Part shown: piece after piece, positions 15,975 through 22,611 of the stretch
Layout of the letters: each line of letters opens with the position of its first letter
Position numbering within the stretch: the first letter of the stretch is position 1
Notes under the pieces: generated by a model
Told to the model about the DNA's origin: nothing
Seen by the model: the letters and a program-made list of their open reading frames with translations, nothing else
The model's database searches: none
Assembly: GCA_040768665.1 (NCBI GenBank)
Contig: JAXGMN010000101.1
Location: 1 to 22,611 of the forward strand
Length of the DNA stretch: 22,611 nt
Origin: JABWBD01 sp040768665
Lineage (GTDB): Bacteria > Planctomycetota > Planctomycetia > Pirellulales > Thermoguttaceae
Reading direction: 5' to 3'
Program-made: the position numbers and the translations under genes

Positions 15975-16145
15975 ATGGCCGGCCCAGTTGGTTTTCCGGC
16001 CCGGCGTCTGCCGGTTCTATTGCTTCTGGTTGCGGCGGATCTCTCCGCGACTCTTGATTGTCCAGTATGGAGCGAACAGTGCGATCTCAATTCTCTTCTT
16101 ACGCCGGCCCGCCGAGGGTTGCCTCGGTGTCACGAACCGTCCTGA
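15975..16145 (+). pseudogene. Orphan signal-peptide frame upstream of the fusion gene
   Basis: An ATG at 15975 with AGGAG at 15961-15965 opens a 56-codon frame. Its first 25 residues form a good signal peptide (MAGPVGFPARRLPVLLLLVA then ADLSA), after which it loses protein character and stops at 16145. It overlaps the start of the LamG-propeller gene in another frame. It could be the remnant of a deleted exported gene, a former start of the downstream gene lost by frameshift, or chance. Confidence is low. Confidence 0.3.
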
Positions 16146-19030
16146 ACCTGGGGCGCTCGCCGCGGCTGGGCGGCCTGTGCCTGACGGGCGTATGCCTGGT
16201 CCTTCTGCTGGCAGTCGGTGGCCATGCCGCCGCGCCGCCATTGGGCTGGTGGACGTTTGATGCCAACCAGGTCAAAGGGGCGACGGTGGACGATCGGGCA
16301 GGAAAGCACGACGGCTCGATTCAAGGAGAAATACGCCTGACGCAAGAACCCTTCGCCGCGCTGGCCCTCGACGGCGAAGCGAACAGCGTTGACGTCCCAA
16401 ACGTCCAAGCCGCCAACCTCCCAGCGCGGGAGCTTTCGATTGAAGCCTGGGTGTCGTTGGACGCCGGTCTGGTCTGGGGCGGGATCGCCGGCTATTTCCA
16501 GGACAACGGCAGCTTCGAGAAAGGCTGGCTGTTGGGATACGACGAAACCCATTTCAGTTTCGCCGTGTCGGCCTCCGGCCGGCTCACGTATCTCAAGGGC
16601 GCCACGCCGTTCCAGAAGGGGCAATGGTATCACGTCGCCGGCACGTATGACGGGCAAGCGATGAAGTTGTACGTGAACGGAAAGCTCGATGCGACTGCGA
16701 CAAACCAACGCGGGGACATTGACTATCCGCCCGCAGCCTTCCTGACGATTGGCGCCTACCGCGACGACGACGAGTTCTACCGGGCGCAGGGCAGGATTCA
16801 CGAGGTTGTGCTGCACGGTCGGGTGTTGGAGCCCGCAGAGATCGAGTCGCGCTTCGCGGCCACCGAAACCCAGATTCCCCGGCCTCTGGCGTTTCGCGTA
16901 CCGCCCTGTGCGCGGTTTATCGCCCCCGACGCGGTGGTCGTCGCCTGGGAGACGGACGAACCTTGCGAGAGCATCGTCGAGTATGGCCTCGAGGAGAAGT
17001 GGGACCGGCAGACGCGGGATGCCGCACTGAAGACGTCGCATCGAATCACGTTGGCCGGGCTGGAACCCAAGGCTCGCTGCCAGTATCGCATTCGAGCGAA
17101 CCAGCCCGGACAGCGAGCCTCGATCAGCGAAGCGTTTGAACTGGACAATGCCTTGAATTACACCGTTGCGCGGGTACCAGATCTCCCGTCTCCCTACGCA
17201 TCCGATGAGCGCGGCCAACGCTGCCGCCAGGCCGCCCAAGAGATTCTCTCCGCCACGCACATCACCCGGGGATACTGCCTGGTCCTCGGCTGCCATGACG
17301 GGCAACTCGCTTACGAACTCGTCAGGCGAAGCGAGTTGATCGTTGTCGGCGTGGACAGTGATCGCAACCGCATTGAGCGGGCTCGGGCGGCGTTGGGCAA
17401 GGCGGCCGCCTATGGCTCGCGGATTACGCTGCATCACGCGGCTGCAGCCGATCGTCTGCCGTTTCCGCAATCGTTCGCCAACTTGATCGTGGCGGAAGAC
17501 GGGATCGTCAGTGGCGAACTACCCGCCACTGCCAGCCAAGTGATTCCGCTCCTCCAACCTGCCGGTGGCGTGGCCTGCCTCGGGCCGCTGCGAGCCGCCT
17601 CTTCGACCGATGCCAAGGGCCGCGTGGAGGATTGGCTCGGCAAGACGAAGGCCCACTGGGACTTCGTGGAAACCAGTCTGGGGGGGTGGGTGCTTGCCCG
17701 ACGCGAATTGCCGCCGGGCACGGGCGCGTGGACCCACCAGTACGGCGATGCCGGCAATTCCGCCAACGGCCAGGAAGACTTGCAGGGCGTCACCAGCACG
17801 GATCGGCTCGAAGTGCAATGGCTCGGCAGGCCGGGCGGAGATTTTGGGCTTGACCGCAACCCGCGCATGCCGGCGCCGTTGGCCATCAACGGACGGTTAT
17901 TCCACCAGGGCATGAACCGGATTGCCGCGCTCGATTCTTACAACGGGACAGTCTTGTGGTCGCTCGAAATCCCGGCCTTGCGGCGAGTGAACATGCCGCG
18001 CGACGCGGGAAACTGGTGTGCCGATCCGCATCACCTGTATGTAGCGATCAAGGACCGCTGCTGGGTGATTGCGGCGCAAACCGGCGAAGTGATCCGCACG
18101 CTCTCCCTGGCCGACGCGGGATTGCGCGCCACACACGAATGGGGTTATGTCGCCCGGGCCGGCACATCCCTTTACGGCAGCAGCGTCAAGAAGGGCGCGG
18201 CGTACACCGACTTCTGGGGCGGGAAAAGCTGGTACGACGCCACGTCGGGCGCAGGCACGGAAAAGGTGTGCAGCGATGATTTGTTCGCGCTGACTGGCAC
18301 GAGCGGCGAGTTGAAATGGCGTTATCGCGGCGGAGTGATCCTCAATACGACCATCGCCGTGGCCGGCGGCAAGGTTCTGTTTGTCGAATGCCGCCATCCC
18401 GAAGTCAAGACACTGGCCACAAGCCGGATTGGATCGCCGCAATTGTGGGAGGATCAGTTCCTCGTGGCGTTGGACGCGGCGACCGGCCGCAAACTGTGGG
18501 AACAGCCGATCGACACGGTCGACGGGATCGTGGTTTTTTACCTCCTGGCGACGGCGGACAGGGTGTTCATCGCCTCTTCAGACGCGGGCCAATACCACCT
18601 CTACGCCTTCAGCGCGGCGGACGGCAGTAGCCTGTGGCATACCGCCCACGACTGGACTCGCAACAACCACGGCGGTCACATGCAGCATCCGGTGCTCGTC
18701 GGCAATGCCGTTTATCTCGAACCCTGTGGGTACGACGCCGCCACCGGCAAATTGCTGACCAAGAACGTCGGTCGCCACGGAGGCTGCGCGACTTACGCGG
18801 CCACCACCAGCGCCCTGATCTATCGCGGCGAGGCAGGGCGGATCTCCATGTGGGATGTTGCAAGTGAGAAGGTCACGAGCTGGTACAACCTGCGTCCGAG
18901 TTGCTGGCTGAGCACCGTGCCCGCGAACGGAATGGTACTGTCGCCCGAAGGCGGCGGCGGTTGCAGTTGCGGCAACTGGCTGGAAACTTCCATCGGATTC
19001 GCGCCGGCGCCGAGTTCGGCAGCCAAGTAA
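16058..19030 (+). CDS. LamG / fibronectin-like / methyltransferase-fold / PQQ-propeller fusion protein
   Basis: The product has 990 residues from ATG 16058. GTG 16127, with GAGGG upstream, is an alternative start that shortens the n-region. The export segment is LGGLCLTGVCLVLLLAVGG (about 38-56). Domains in order: LamG sandwich about 60-270 (LGWWTFDANQ, LSIEAWVSLDAG, QWYHVAGTYDG, LYVNGKLDA); fibronectin/purple-acid-phosphatase-N-like about 283-364; class I methyltransferase-like fold about 380-548; PQQ-like propeller about 556-985 (RIAALDSYNGTVLWSLEIP, LVALDAATGRKLWEQPID). The methyltransferase signature includes CLVLGCHDGQL near 406, VVGVDSDRNRIERARAAL near 430, the LPFPQSFANLIV strand and the LLQPAGGVACLGP strand. 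The C-terminus carries a Cys pair in GGCSCGN. The role is unknown. A second propeller gene starts 13 bp later, so the two are surely co-transcribed. Confidence 0.82.
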   Translation: MSSMERTVRSQFSSYAGPPRVASVSRTVLNLGRSPRLGGLCLTGVCLVLLLAVGGHAAAPPLGWWTFDANQVKGATVDDRAGKHDGSIQGEIRLTQEPFAALALDGEANSVDVPNVQAANLPARELSIEAWVSLDAGLVWGGIAGYFQDNGSFEKGWLLGYDETHFSFAVSASGRLTYLKGATPFQKGQWYHVAGTYDGQAMKLYVNGKLDATATNQRGDIDYPPAAFLTIGAYRDDDEFYRAQGRIHEVVLHGRVLEPAEIESRFAATETQIPRPLAFRVPPCARFIAPDAVVVAWETDEPCESIVEYGLEEKWDRQTRDAALKTSHRITLAGLEPKARCQYRIRANQPGQRASISEAFELDNALNYTVARVPDLPSPYASDERGQRCRQAAQEILSATHITRGYCLVLGCHDGQLAYELVRRSELIVVGVDSDRNRIERARAALGKAAAYGSRITLHHAAAADRLPFPQSFANLIVAEDGIVSGELPATASQVIPLLQPAGGVACLGPLRAASSTDAKGRVEDWLGKTKAHWDFVETSLGGWVLARRELPPGTGAWTHQYGDAGNSANGQEDLQGVTSTDRLEVQWLGRPGGDFGLDRNPRMPAPLAINGRLFHQGMNRIAALDSYNGTVLWSLEIPALRRVNMPRDAGNWCADPHHLYVAIKDRCWVIAAQTGEVIRTLSLADAGLRATHEWGYVARAGTSLYGSSVKKGAAYTDFWGGKSWYDATSGAGTEKVCSDDLFALTGTSGELKWRYRGGVILNTTIAVAGGKVLFVECRHPEVKTLATSRIGSPQLWEDQFLVALDAATGRKLWEQPIDTVDGIVVFYLLATADRVFIASSDAGQYHLYAFSAADGSSLWHTAHDWTRNNHGGHMQHPVLVGNAVYLEPCGYDAATGKLLTKNVGRHGGCATYAATTSALIYRGEAGRISMWDVASEKVTSWYNLRPSCWLSTVPANGMVLSPEGGGGCSCGNWLETSIGFAPAPSSAAK

Positions 19031-19043
19031 ACGGGGAGCTTTC

Positions 19044-20480
19044 ATGAACGATCCATCTCGAACCGTTTTCACTCTTCTGGCTCTCATTGCCGCGGCCAGT
19101 GCCGCCGCCGAGCCGGCGAGCAGCGCGGATTGGCCGACGTACCGGGCGGACAACCGACGCAGCGGCGTCACGCCGGAGCCGCTGCGGCTTCCCTTGGCCC
19201 CGGCCTGGACTTACACGGCCCCCACCCCGCCTCAGATGGCTTGGACCGGTCCGGCAAAATGGGATTCCTACGCCAACCTCCGCCGGATTGAATCCATGCG
19301 GAACTTCGACGCCGCGTTTTTCGTGACCACGGTCGGAGATTTGGTCTGGTTCGGGTCGTCCGTGGATGATGCCGTTCACTGCCTGGATGCAGAGACCGGC
19401 ACGGAGAAATGGGTGTTTCCTGCCCAAGGGCCGGTGCGTCTTCCTCCCTCTTGGCACGAGGGGAAAGTCTATTTCGGTTCAGACGACGGGCATGCGTACT
19501 GTGTGGACGCCGCCACCGGATCGCTGGTCTGGAAGCGAAAACCGTCCGGGCCGGAGACCCTGATGCTAAGCAACGGGAAGTTGATTTCGCACTGGCCGTG
19601 CCGGACGGGAGTGCTGATCCACGACAGTCTCGCCTACTACGGCGCATCGCTGCTGCCGTGGGAAAAGTCCTACCTGTGCGCGGTGGATGCCCGATCGGGT
19701 GATGAGGAGGGCTCCGGGCGCTATTGTGTCACGTTCGAGCACCTCACGATGCAAGGGGCGATGCTGGCAACCGAATCCCGGCTTTACCTGCCCCAGGGCC
19801 GGCAACGGCCGGAGCTGTTCGATCGAGCCACGGGCCGTTCACTCGGCGGATTTGGCGGCGCCGGCCAGGGCGGAGTCTTCGCCGTCGTGACCCGGACCGG
19901 CGAGTTTGTCAGCGGTCGCGGCCAGAACCACGGTTCGGGTGGAGAACTCCGTGGGTTTGACGCAAATAGCCGGGACTACTTCGTCACGTTTCCCAAAGCC
20001 AGGCACATCGTTGTCAGAGACGAGGTTGCTTACCTGAATGTCGGCACGGAGCTGGCGGGTTTTGCCCGGGCCAGGTATATCGAGTTGGCCAAGCGCCAGA
20101 CCCGGCTCCAATCGCGGCGGAAAGCCATCCAGGAGCAGCTCGCAAAACTCCCTGAACCATCGCGCGGTACGGCAGGTGAGAATCTGAAAGAAGAACTCAA
20201 GCCAATCGAATCGGAACTGGCCGCGATCCTTACGAAAATGGCCGACTGCTACATCTGGAAAACAACGGCCGACTGCCCGCACGATTTGATCCTGGCCGGA
20301 AACGTGTTGTTTGCCGGAGGTGATGATCGGGTCGTCGCCTTCAACGCAGCCAGTGGGAAAGAGCTTGGATCGGTCCCGGTGACAGGCAGGGCTCACGGCC
20401 TGGTTGCGGCCAACGGCCGTCTGTTTGCGAGCACGGATCGCGGTACGATCCACTGCTTCAAGGCGGCCGCGGACCAGTAA
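19044..20480 (+). CDS. PQQ-like beta-propeller protein with inserted coiled coil
   Basis: The 478-residue product begins at ATG 19044 with GGGGAG close upstream and a signal peptide (TVFTLLALIAAASAAAEP). Propeller blades show the usual Asp-x-x-Thr-Gly-x-x-x-Trp pattern: HCLDAETGTEKWVFPA, YCVDAATGSLVWKRK, FDRATGRSLGGFGG, VVAFNAASGKELGSVP. The opening ADWPTYRADNRRSGVT is the standard start of planctomycete PQQ-like proteins. Between blades, at about residues 343-400, lies a charged helical hairpin (ELAKRQTRLQSRRKAIQEQL, then KEELKPIESELAAILTKM). I see no quinone-enzyme catalytic motif and no CxxCH haem motif, so a binding or scaffold role is likelier than a dehydrogenase. It forms a two-gene unit with the preceding fusion gene. 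Confidence 0.82.
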   Translation: MNDPSRTVFTLLALIAAASAAAEPASSADWPTYRADNRRSGVTPEPLRLPLAPAWTYTAPTPPQMAWTGPAKWDSYANLRRIESMRNFDAAFFVTTVGDLVWFGSSVDDAVHCLDAETGTEKWVFPAQGPVRLPPSWHEGKVYFGSDDGHAYCVDAATGSLVWKRKPSGPETLMLSNGKLISHWPCRTGVLIHDSLAYYGASLLPWEKSYLCAVDARSGDEEGSGRYCVTFEHLTMQGAMLATESRLYLPQGRQRPELFDRATGRSLGGFGGAGQGGVFAVVTRTGEFVSGRGQNHGSGGELRGFDANSRDYFVTFPKARHIVVRDEVAYLNVGTELAGFARARYIELAKRQTRLQSRRKAIQEQLAKLPEPSRGTAGENLKEELKPIESELAAILTKMADCYIWKTTADCPHDLILAGNVLFAGGDDRVVAFNAASGKELGSVPVTGRAHGLVAANGRLFASTDRGTIHCFKAAADQ

Positions 20481-20496
20481 GAACCTGTCTCCCGAT

Positions 20497-20527
20497 AAGG
20501 GGAAGGCTGTCATGCCTCCTTCCCCTT
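20497..20527 (+). terminator. Hairpin after the propeller operon
   Basis: A perfect 10-bp stem, AAGGGGAAGG at 20497-20506 and CCTTCCCCTT at 20518-20527, has an 11-base loop and lies 17 bp after the propeller gene stop. There is no U-run after it, so a classical intrinsic terminator is not proven. It may mark the transcript end or stabilise it. The rest of the 176-bp gap shows nothing clear. Confidence 0.4.
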
Positions 20528-20656
20528 CCGGCACCTGGCTGCCCGAGTAGTCTCCACCCTCGCCGTTCAACATCGCCAGAAAGACTGCCACCTGCTCCCT
20601 TTATTACTCCCCCGTTTCCGCCGACACTTACACGCTTTTCAGGAGACAAAGCCAAG

Positions 20657-22105
20657 ATGAACAACTTTTGGAACCGCCGCGAGTGGCTGAGGACATCGGG
20701 TCTAGCGGCCGGCACCTGGGCCGTCGGTGGACTCGCACCTTCGGTCCTGACCGCCGGTCCGCAGCAGAGCACGCCCGCCTCGAACGTAGCCACCGTTGAG
20801 TTCCAGCGTTCGATTCCCGTGCGACGCGAAGTCGACGTCTTCGTGGCTGGCGGAGGACCGGCCGGAGTGGCCGCCGCCGTCAGTGCCCGATCGCAGCAAG
20901 CCACGGTTTTCCTGGCCGAGTCGCACTCCTGCCTGGGCGGAATGGGCACCGCCGCCCGCGTCCCTGTCTTCATGACGCTGAGCGATGGAATCCACTTTCT
21001 TCCGGGCGGGTTCGGGCAGCGCGTGGTGGATGGGCTCAAAGCAGAATCGACCACTCGCAACTGCAAGGCCATCGACGCCGAAGCCCTCAAACGCGTTTAC
21101 GACGGCATGATGACCGAGGCCGGCGCCGATTTCACCTTCTACACGACCCTGATCGCCGTCCAAGCGCAGGCGGGGCGCGTCGAGCATGTCGTCTGCGCCG
21201 CGCCCAGCGGATTGTTCGCCGTACGGGCCAAGGTCTACATCGATACCACCGGCAACGGCGACCTGGCCGCCTGGGCCGGCGCGCGGTTCGAGAAAGGCGA
21301 CGAGCAGGGCAAGCTCATGCCCGGTACGCTCTGTAGTGTCTGGGCCGGAATCGACTGGGACGCCTGGTACGCCGCCCGGCCCAAGGGTCCTCAACCCGAC
21401 GGCCACATGCTCGAAAAAGCCTTCGCCGACGGCGTATTCACCGTGCGGGACGAGCACCTGACGGGCATGCAACGCACGGGCGAGCATACCGGTGGTGGCA
21501 ATATCGGCCACACGTTCGACGTGGACGGCACCGACGAGGTCTCGCTCACCAAGGCACTGGTCTGGGGTCGCCGCAGCATGAAGGAGTACCTGCGCTATTA
21601 CAGCCAGTACCTCAAGGGGTTCGAGAACCTGCAACTGGTCGCCACCGGCTCGCTGCTGGGAATCCGCGAGACGCGCCGGATCCAGGGCGACTATGTTCTC
21701 GCGCTCGACGACTACCAGCGCCGGGCCAGTTTCCCCGACGAGATCGGCCGCTATGCCTATCCCATTGACAACCACCCGCTCCGTCCGGGCAAGGATACCT
21801 ACGAGCAACACCGCAAGGAGTTTGATGAGACCTTGCGCTATGCCAAGGGTGAAAGCTACGGCATTCCGTATCGCATTCTCACGCCGCGCGGGCTGGACAA
21901 CGTGCTGGTTGCCGGGCGTTGCGTGAGTGCCGACCGGATGGTACACGGCTCAATCCGCGTGATGCCTGCCTGCTTCATCACCGGCCAAGCCGCCGGCGTG
22001 GCCGCAGCCATGGCTGCCGGCCAAGACCAATCTACCCACCAGATCGACACAAGGCAGCTCCAGCAGCGGCTCAAAGCGCTTGGCGGATACCTGCCCAACG
22101 CATAG
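20657..22105 (+). CDS. FAD-dependent oxidoreductase, Tat-exported
   Basis: The product has 482 residues from ATG 20657, with AGGAG about 11 bases upstream. The Tat leader is WNRREWLRTSGLAAGTWAVG. The FAD-binding motif V-A-G-G-G-P-A-G spans Gly65-Gly70, followed by FLAESHSCLGGMGTA. The middle has the strand YIDTTGNGDLAAWAGA, and the end carries the family block NVLVAGRCVSADRMVHGSIR followed by VMPACFITGQAAGVAAAMA. This places it in the FAD_oxidored (PF12831-type) group, like the protein at 11156-13012 but without the N-terminal sandwich. Folding with FAD before Tat export is typical of such enzymes. The substrate is unknown; neighbours suggest a carbohydrate or its oxidised product. It probably has its own promoter in the 176-bp gap upstream. 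Confidence 0.85.
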   Translation: MNNFWNRREWLRTSGLAAGTWAVGGLAPSVLTAGPQQSTPASNVATVEFQRSIPVRREVDVFVAGGGPAGVAAAVSARSQQATVFLAESHSCLGGMGTAARVPVFMTLSDGIHFLPGGFGQRVVDGLKAESTTRNCKAIDAEALKRVYDGMMTEAGADFTFYTTLIAVQAQAGRVEHVVCAAPSGLFAVRAKVYIDTTGNGDLAAWAGARFEKGDEQGKLMPGTLCSVWAGIDWDAWYAARPKGPQPDGHMLEKAFADGVFTVRDEHLTGMQRTGEHTGGGNIGHTFDVDGTDEVSLTKALVWGRRSMKEYLRYYSQYLKGFENLQLVATGSLLGIRETRRIQGDYVLALDDYQRRASFPDEIGRYAYPIDNHPLRPGKDTYEQHRKEFDETLRYAKGESYGIPYRILTPRGLDNVLVAGRCVSADRMVHGSIRVMPACFITGQAAGVAAAMAAGQDQSTHQIDTRQLQQRLKALGGYLPNA

Positions 22106-22138
22106 ACTGGTTGGCACTCCCTGCGGCAAAACGGTATC

Positions 22139-22519
22139 ATGATTCTACTGATGATTGTTGTCTCCAATCTTTGGCTCGTTGCGGCAGTCGCTGCGGCCGA
22201 CTCGTTTCCGATCACCAGTCCGCAGCAGACCGACCGCAGCGTGATGCTCGCCTGGGAGACGCACCAGCAGGACCGCGCCGTGCGGAATTCCTGCCAGTGG
22301 AATCCCAGCACGCCGACGGGCCGCCCACGACGCGGCGATCATGCCCGGCGAGGGCCGCGGCGGTTCCGCCGCCGCGAGGATCCAGGGGAACCGGTCGGAG
22401 GGCACAACGGCTGTCTGGTGTACGTCTACAACAAGTTCGAGCATCTCTACGGCGGCCGGAACGATCCGAGTAGATTGTACGGTTGCTTTATCGGACGCCT
22501 TCGGCCGACGGTGGATTGA
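22139..22519 (+). pseudogene. Decayed sialidase-like (BNR) gene, 5' part
   Basis: ATG 22139 opens with a good signal peptide (MILLMIVVSNLWLVAAVAAA) and about 25 plausible mature residues. From about residue 46 the frame becomes Arg/Pro-rich and non-protein-like, then recovers a first-repeat-like sialidase stretch (NGCLVYVYNKFEHLYGGRND then PSRLYG), and is lost again before TGA 22519. Pieces of the expected continuation appear in the other frames: Asn-Arg-Ser-Glu-Gly just before the stretch and an Asp-x-x-Gly-Arg-Arg-Trp-like piece just after. This pattern suggests at least two frameshifts or small deletions in a BNR-type gene. A sequencing error cannot be excluded. Nothing recognisable follows up to 22585. 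Confidence 0.45.
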
Positions 22520-22585
22520 CGGACCAACACCCATCCCCTTGCGAAGCCCCAAACGCGATTCGCGGGCGGTCAGGGGGCGAGGGGG

Positions 22586-22611
22586 AAGTGGGCGGCCACG
22601 GCCGCCTACTT
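22586..22611. repeat. Palindrome at the window edge
   Basis: AAGTGGGCGGCC, a 2-base spacer AC, and GGCCGCCTACTT form a 12-bp stem with one G-T pair. It may be an independent REP-like palindrome or the edge of a longer repeat cut by the window. Confidence 0.5.

Noticed and set aside
16058..20480. Quinoprotein dehydrogenase or cytochrome role for the two propeller proteins
   Set aside because: No CxxCH haem motif and no dehydrogenase disulfide/Asp pattern that I can see; only the generic propeller repeat is supported.

Overview
The window is about 22.6 kb of GC-rich DNA that reads almost entirely as a secreted enzyme locus. I see no rRNA, tRNA, CRISPR array, transposase, transporter or regulator. 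The gene style suggests a Planctomycetota-type bacterium or a relative in the PVC group: Tat-exported FAD oxidoreductases, LamG domains, PQQ-like beta-propellers, CE15-like and GH29-like enzymes, and weak or variable Shine-Dalgarno sites. That placement is inference from gene content. I cannot run a taxonomic search.

Layout. (1) 1-5147, minus strand: a compact three-gene operon. Transcription runs from a LamG-GHL10 glycoside-hydrolase-like protein (3171-5147) to a GH36-like alpha-galactosidase (912-3140) and then, with a 4-bp ATGA overlap, to a BNR-repeat sialidase-like protein cut by the window edge (1-915). (2) 5148-7250: a divergent intergenic region and one cargo-like gene. A CE15-like esterase (5800-7065) is preceded by an out-of-frame orphan Tat leader and lies between two copies of a palindromic MITE/REP-like element. 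(3) 7251-14245, plus strand: a 1165-residue putative glycoside hydrolase of no family I recognise, a short gene remnant, an FAD-dependent oxidoreductase with an N-terminal carbohydrate-binding-like domain, and a Tat-exported GH29-like protein, followed by a third element copy. (4) 14569-22105, plus strand: a ceramidase-like zinc hydrolase, a LamG / fibronectin-like / methyltransferase-fold / PQQ-propeller fusion, a second propeller protein with an inserted coiled coil, and a second Tat-exported FAD oxidoreductase. (5) 22139-22611: a decayed sialidase-like gene start and a palindrome at the window edge.

How the genes may work together. Every intact gene carries an export signal or a signal-like N-terminus. 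The predicted activities (alpha-galactosidase, sialidase-like, fucosidase-like, uronoyl esterase-like, LamG/CBM binding, FAD oxidoreductases, propellers) fit extracytoplasmic attack on a decorated, possibly fucosylated or sialylated, polysaccharide or glycoconjugate. Several members keep the family fold but lack textbook active-site residues (GH29 His residues, the CE15 acid, the ceramidase Ser), so family names should not be read as substrates.

The most unusual items are a 118-124-bp mobile-looking palindromic element in three copies, one nested inside an older copy with a target duplication and one inserted at a stop codon, and the four-domain fusion with a methyltransferase fold at 16058-19030. 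Several gene remnants (5619, 10847, 15975, 22139) indicate active turnover.
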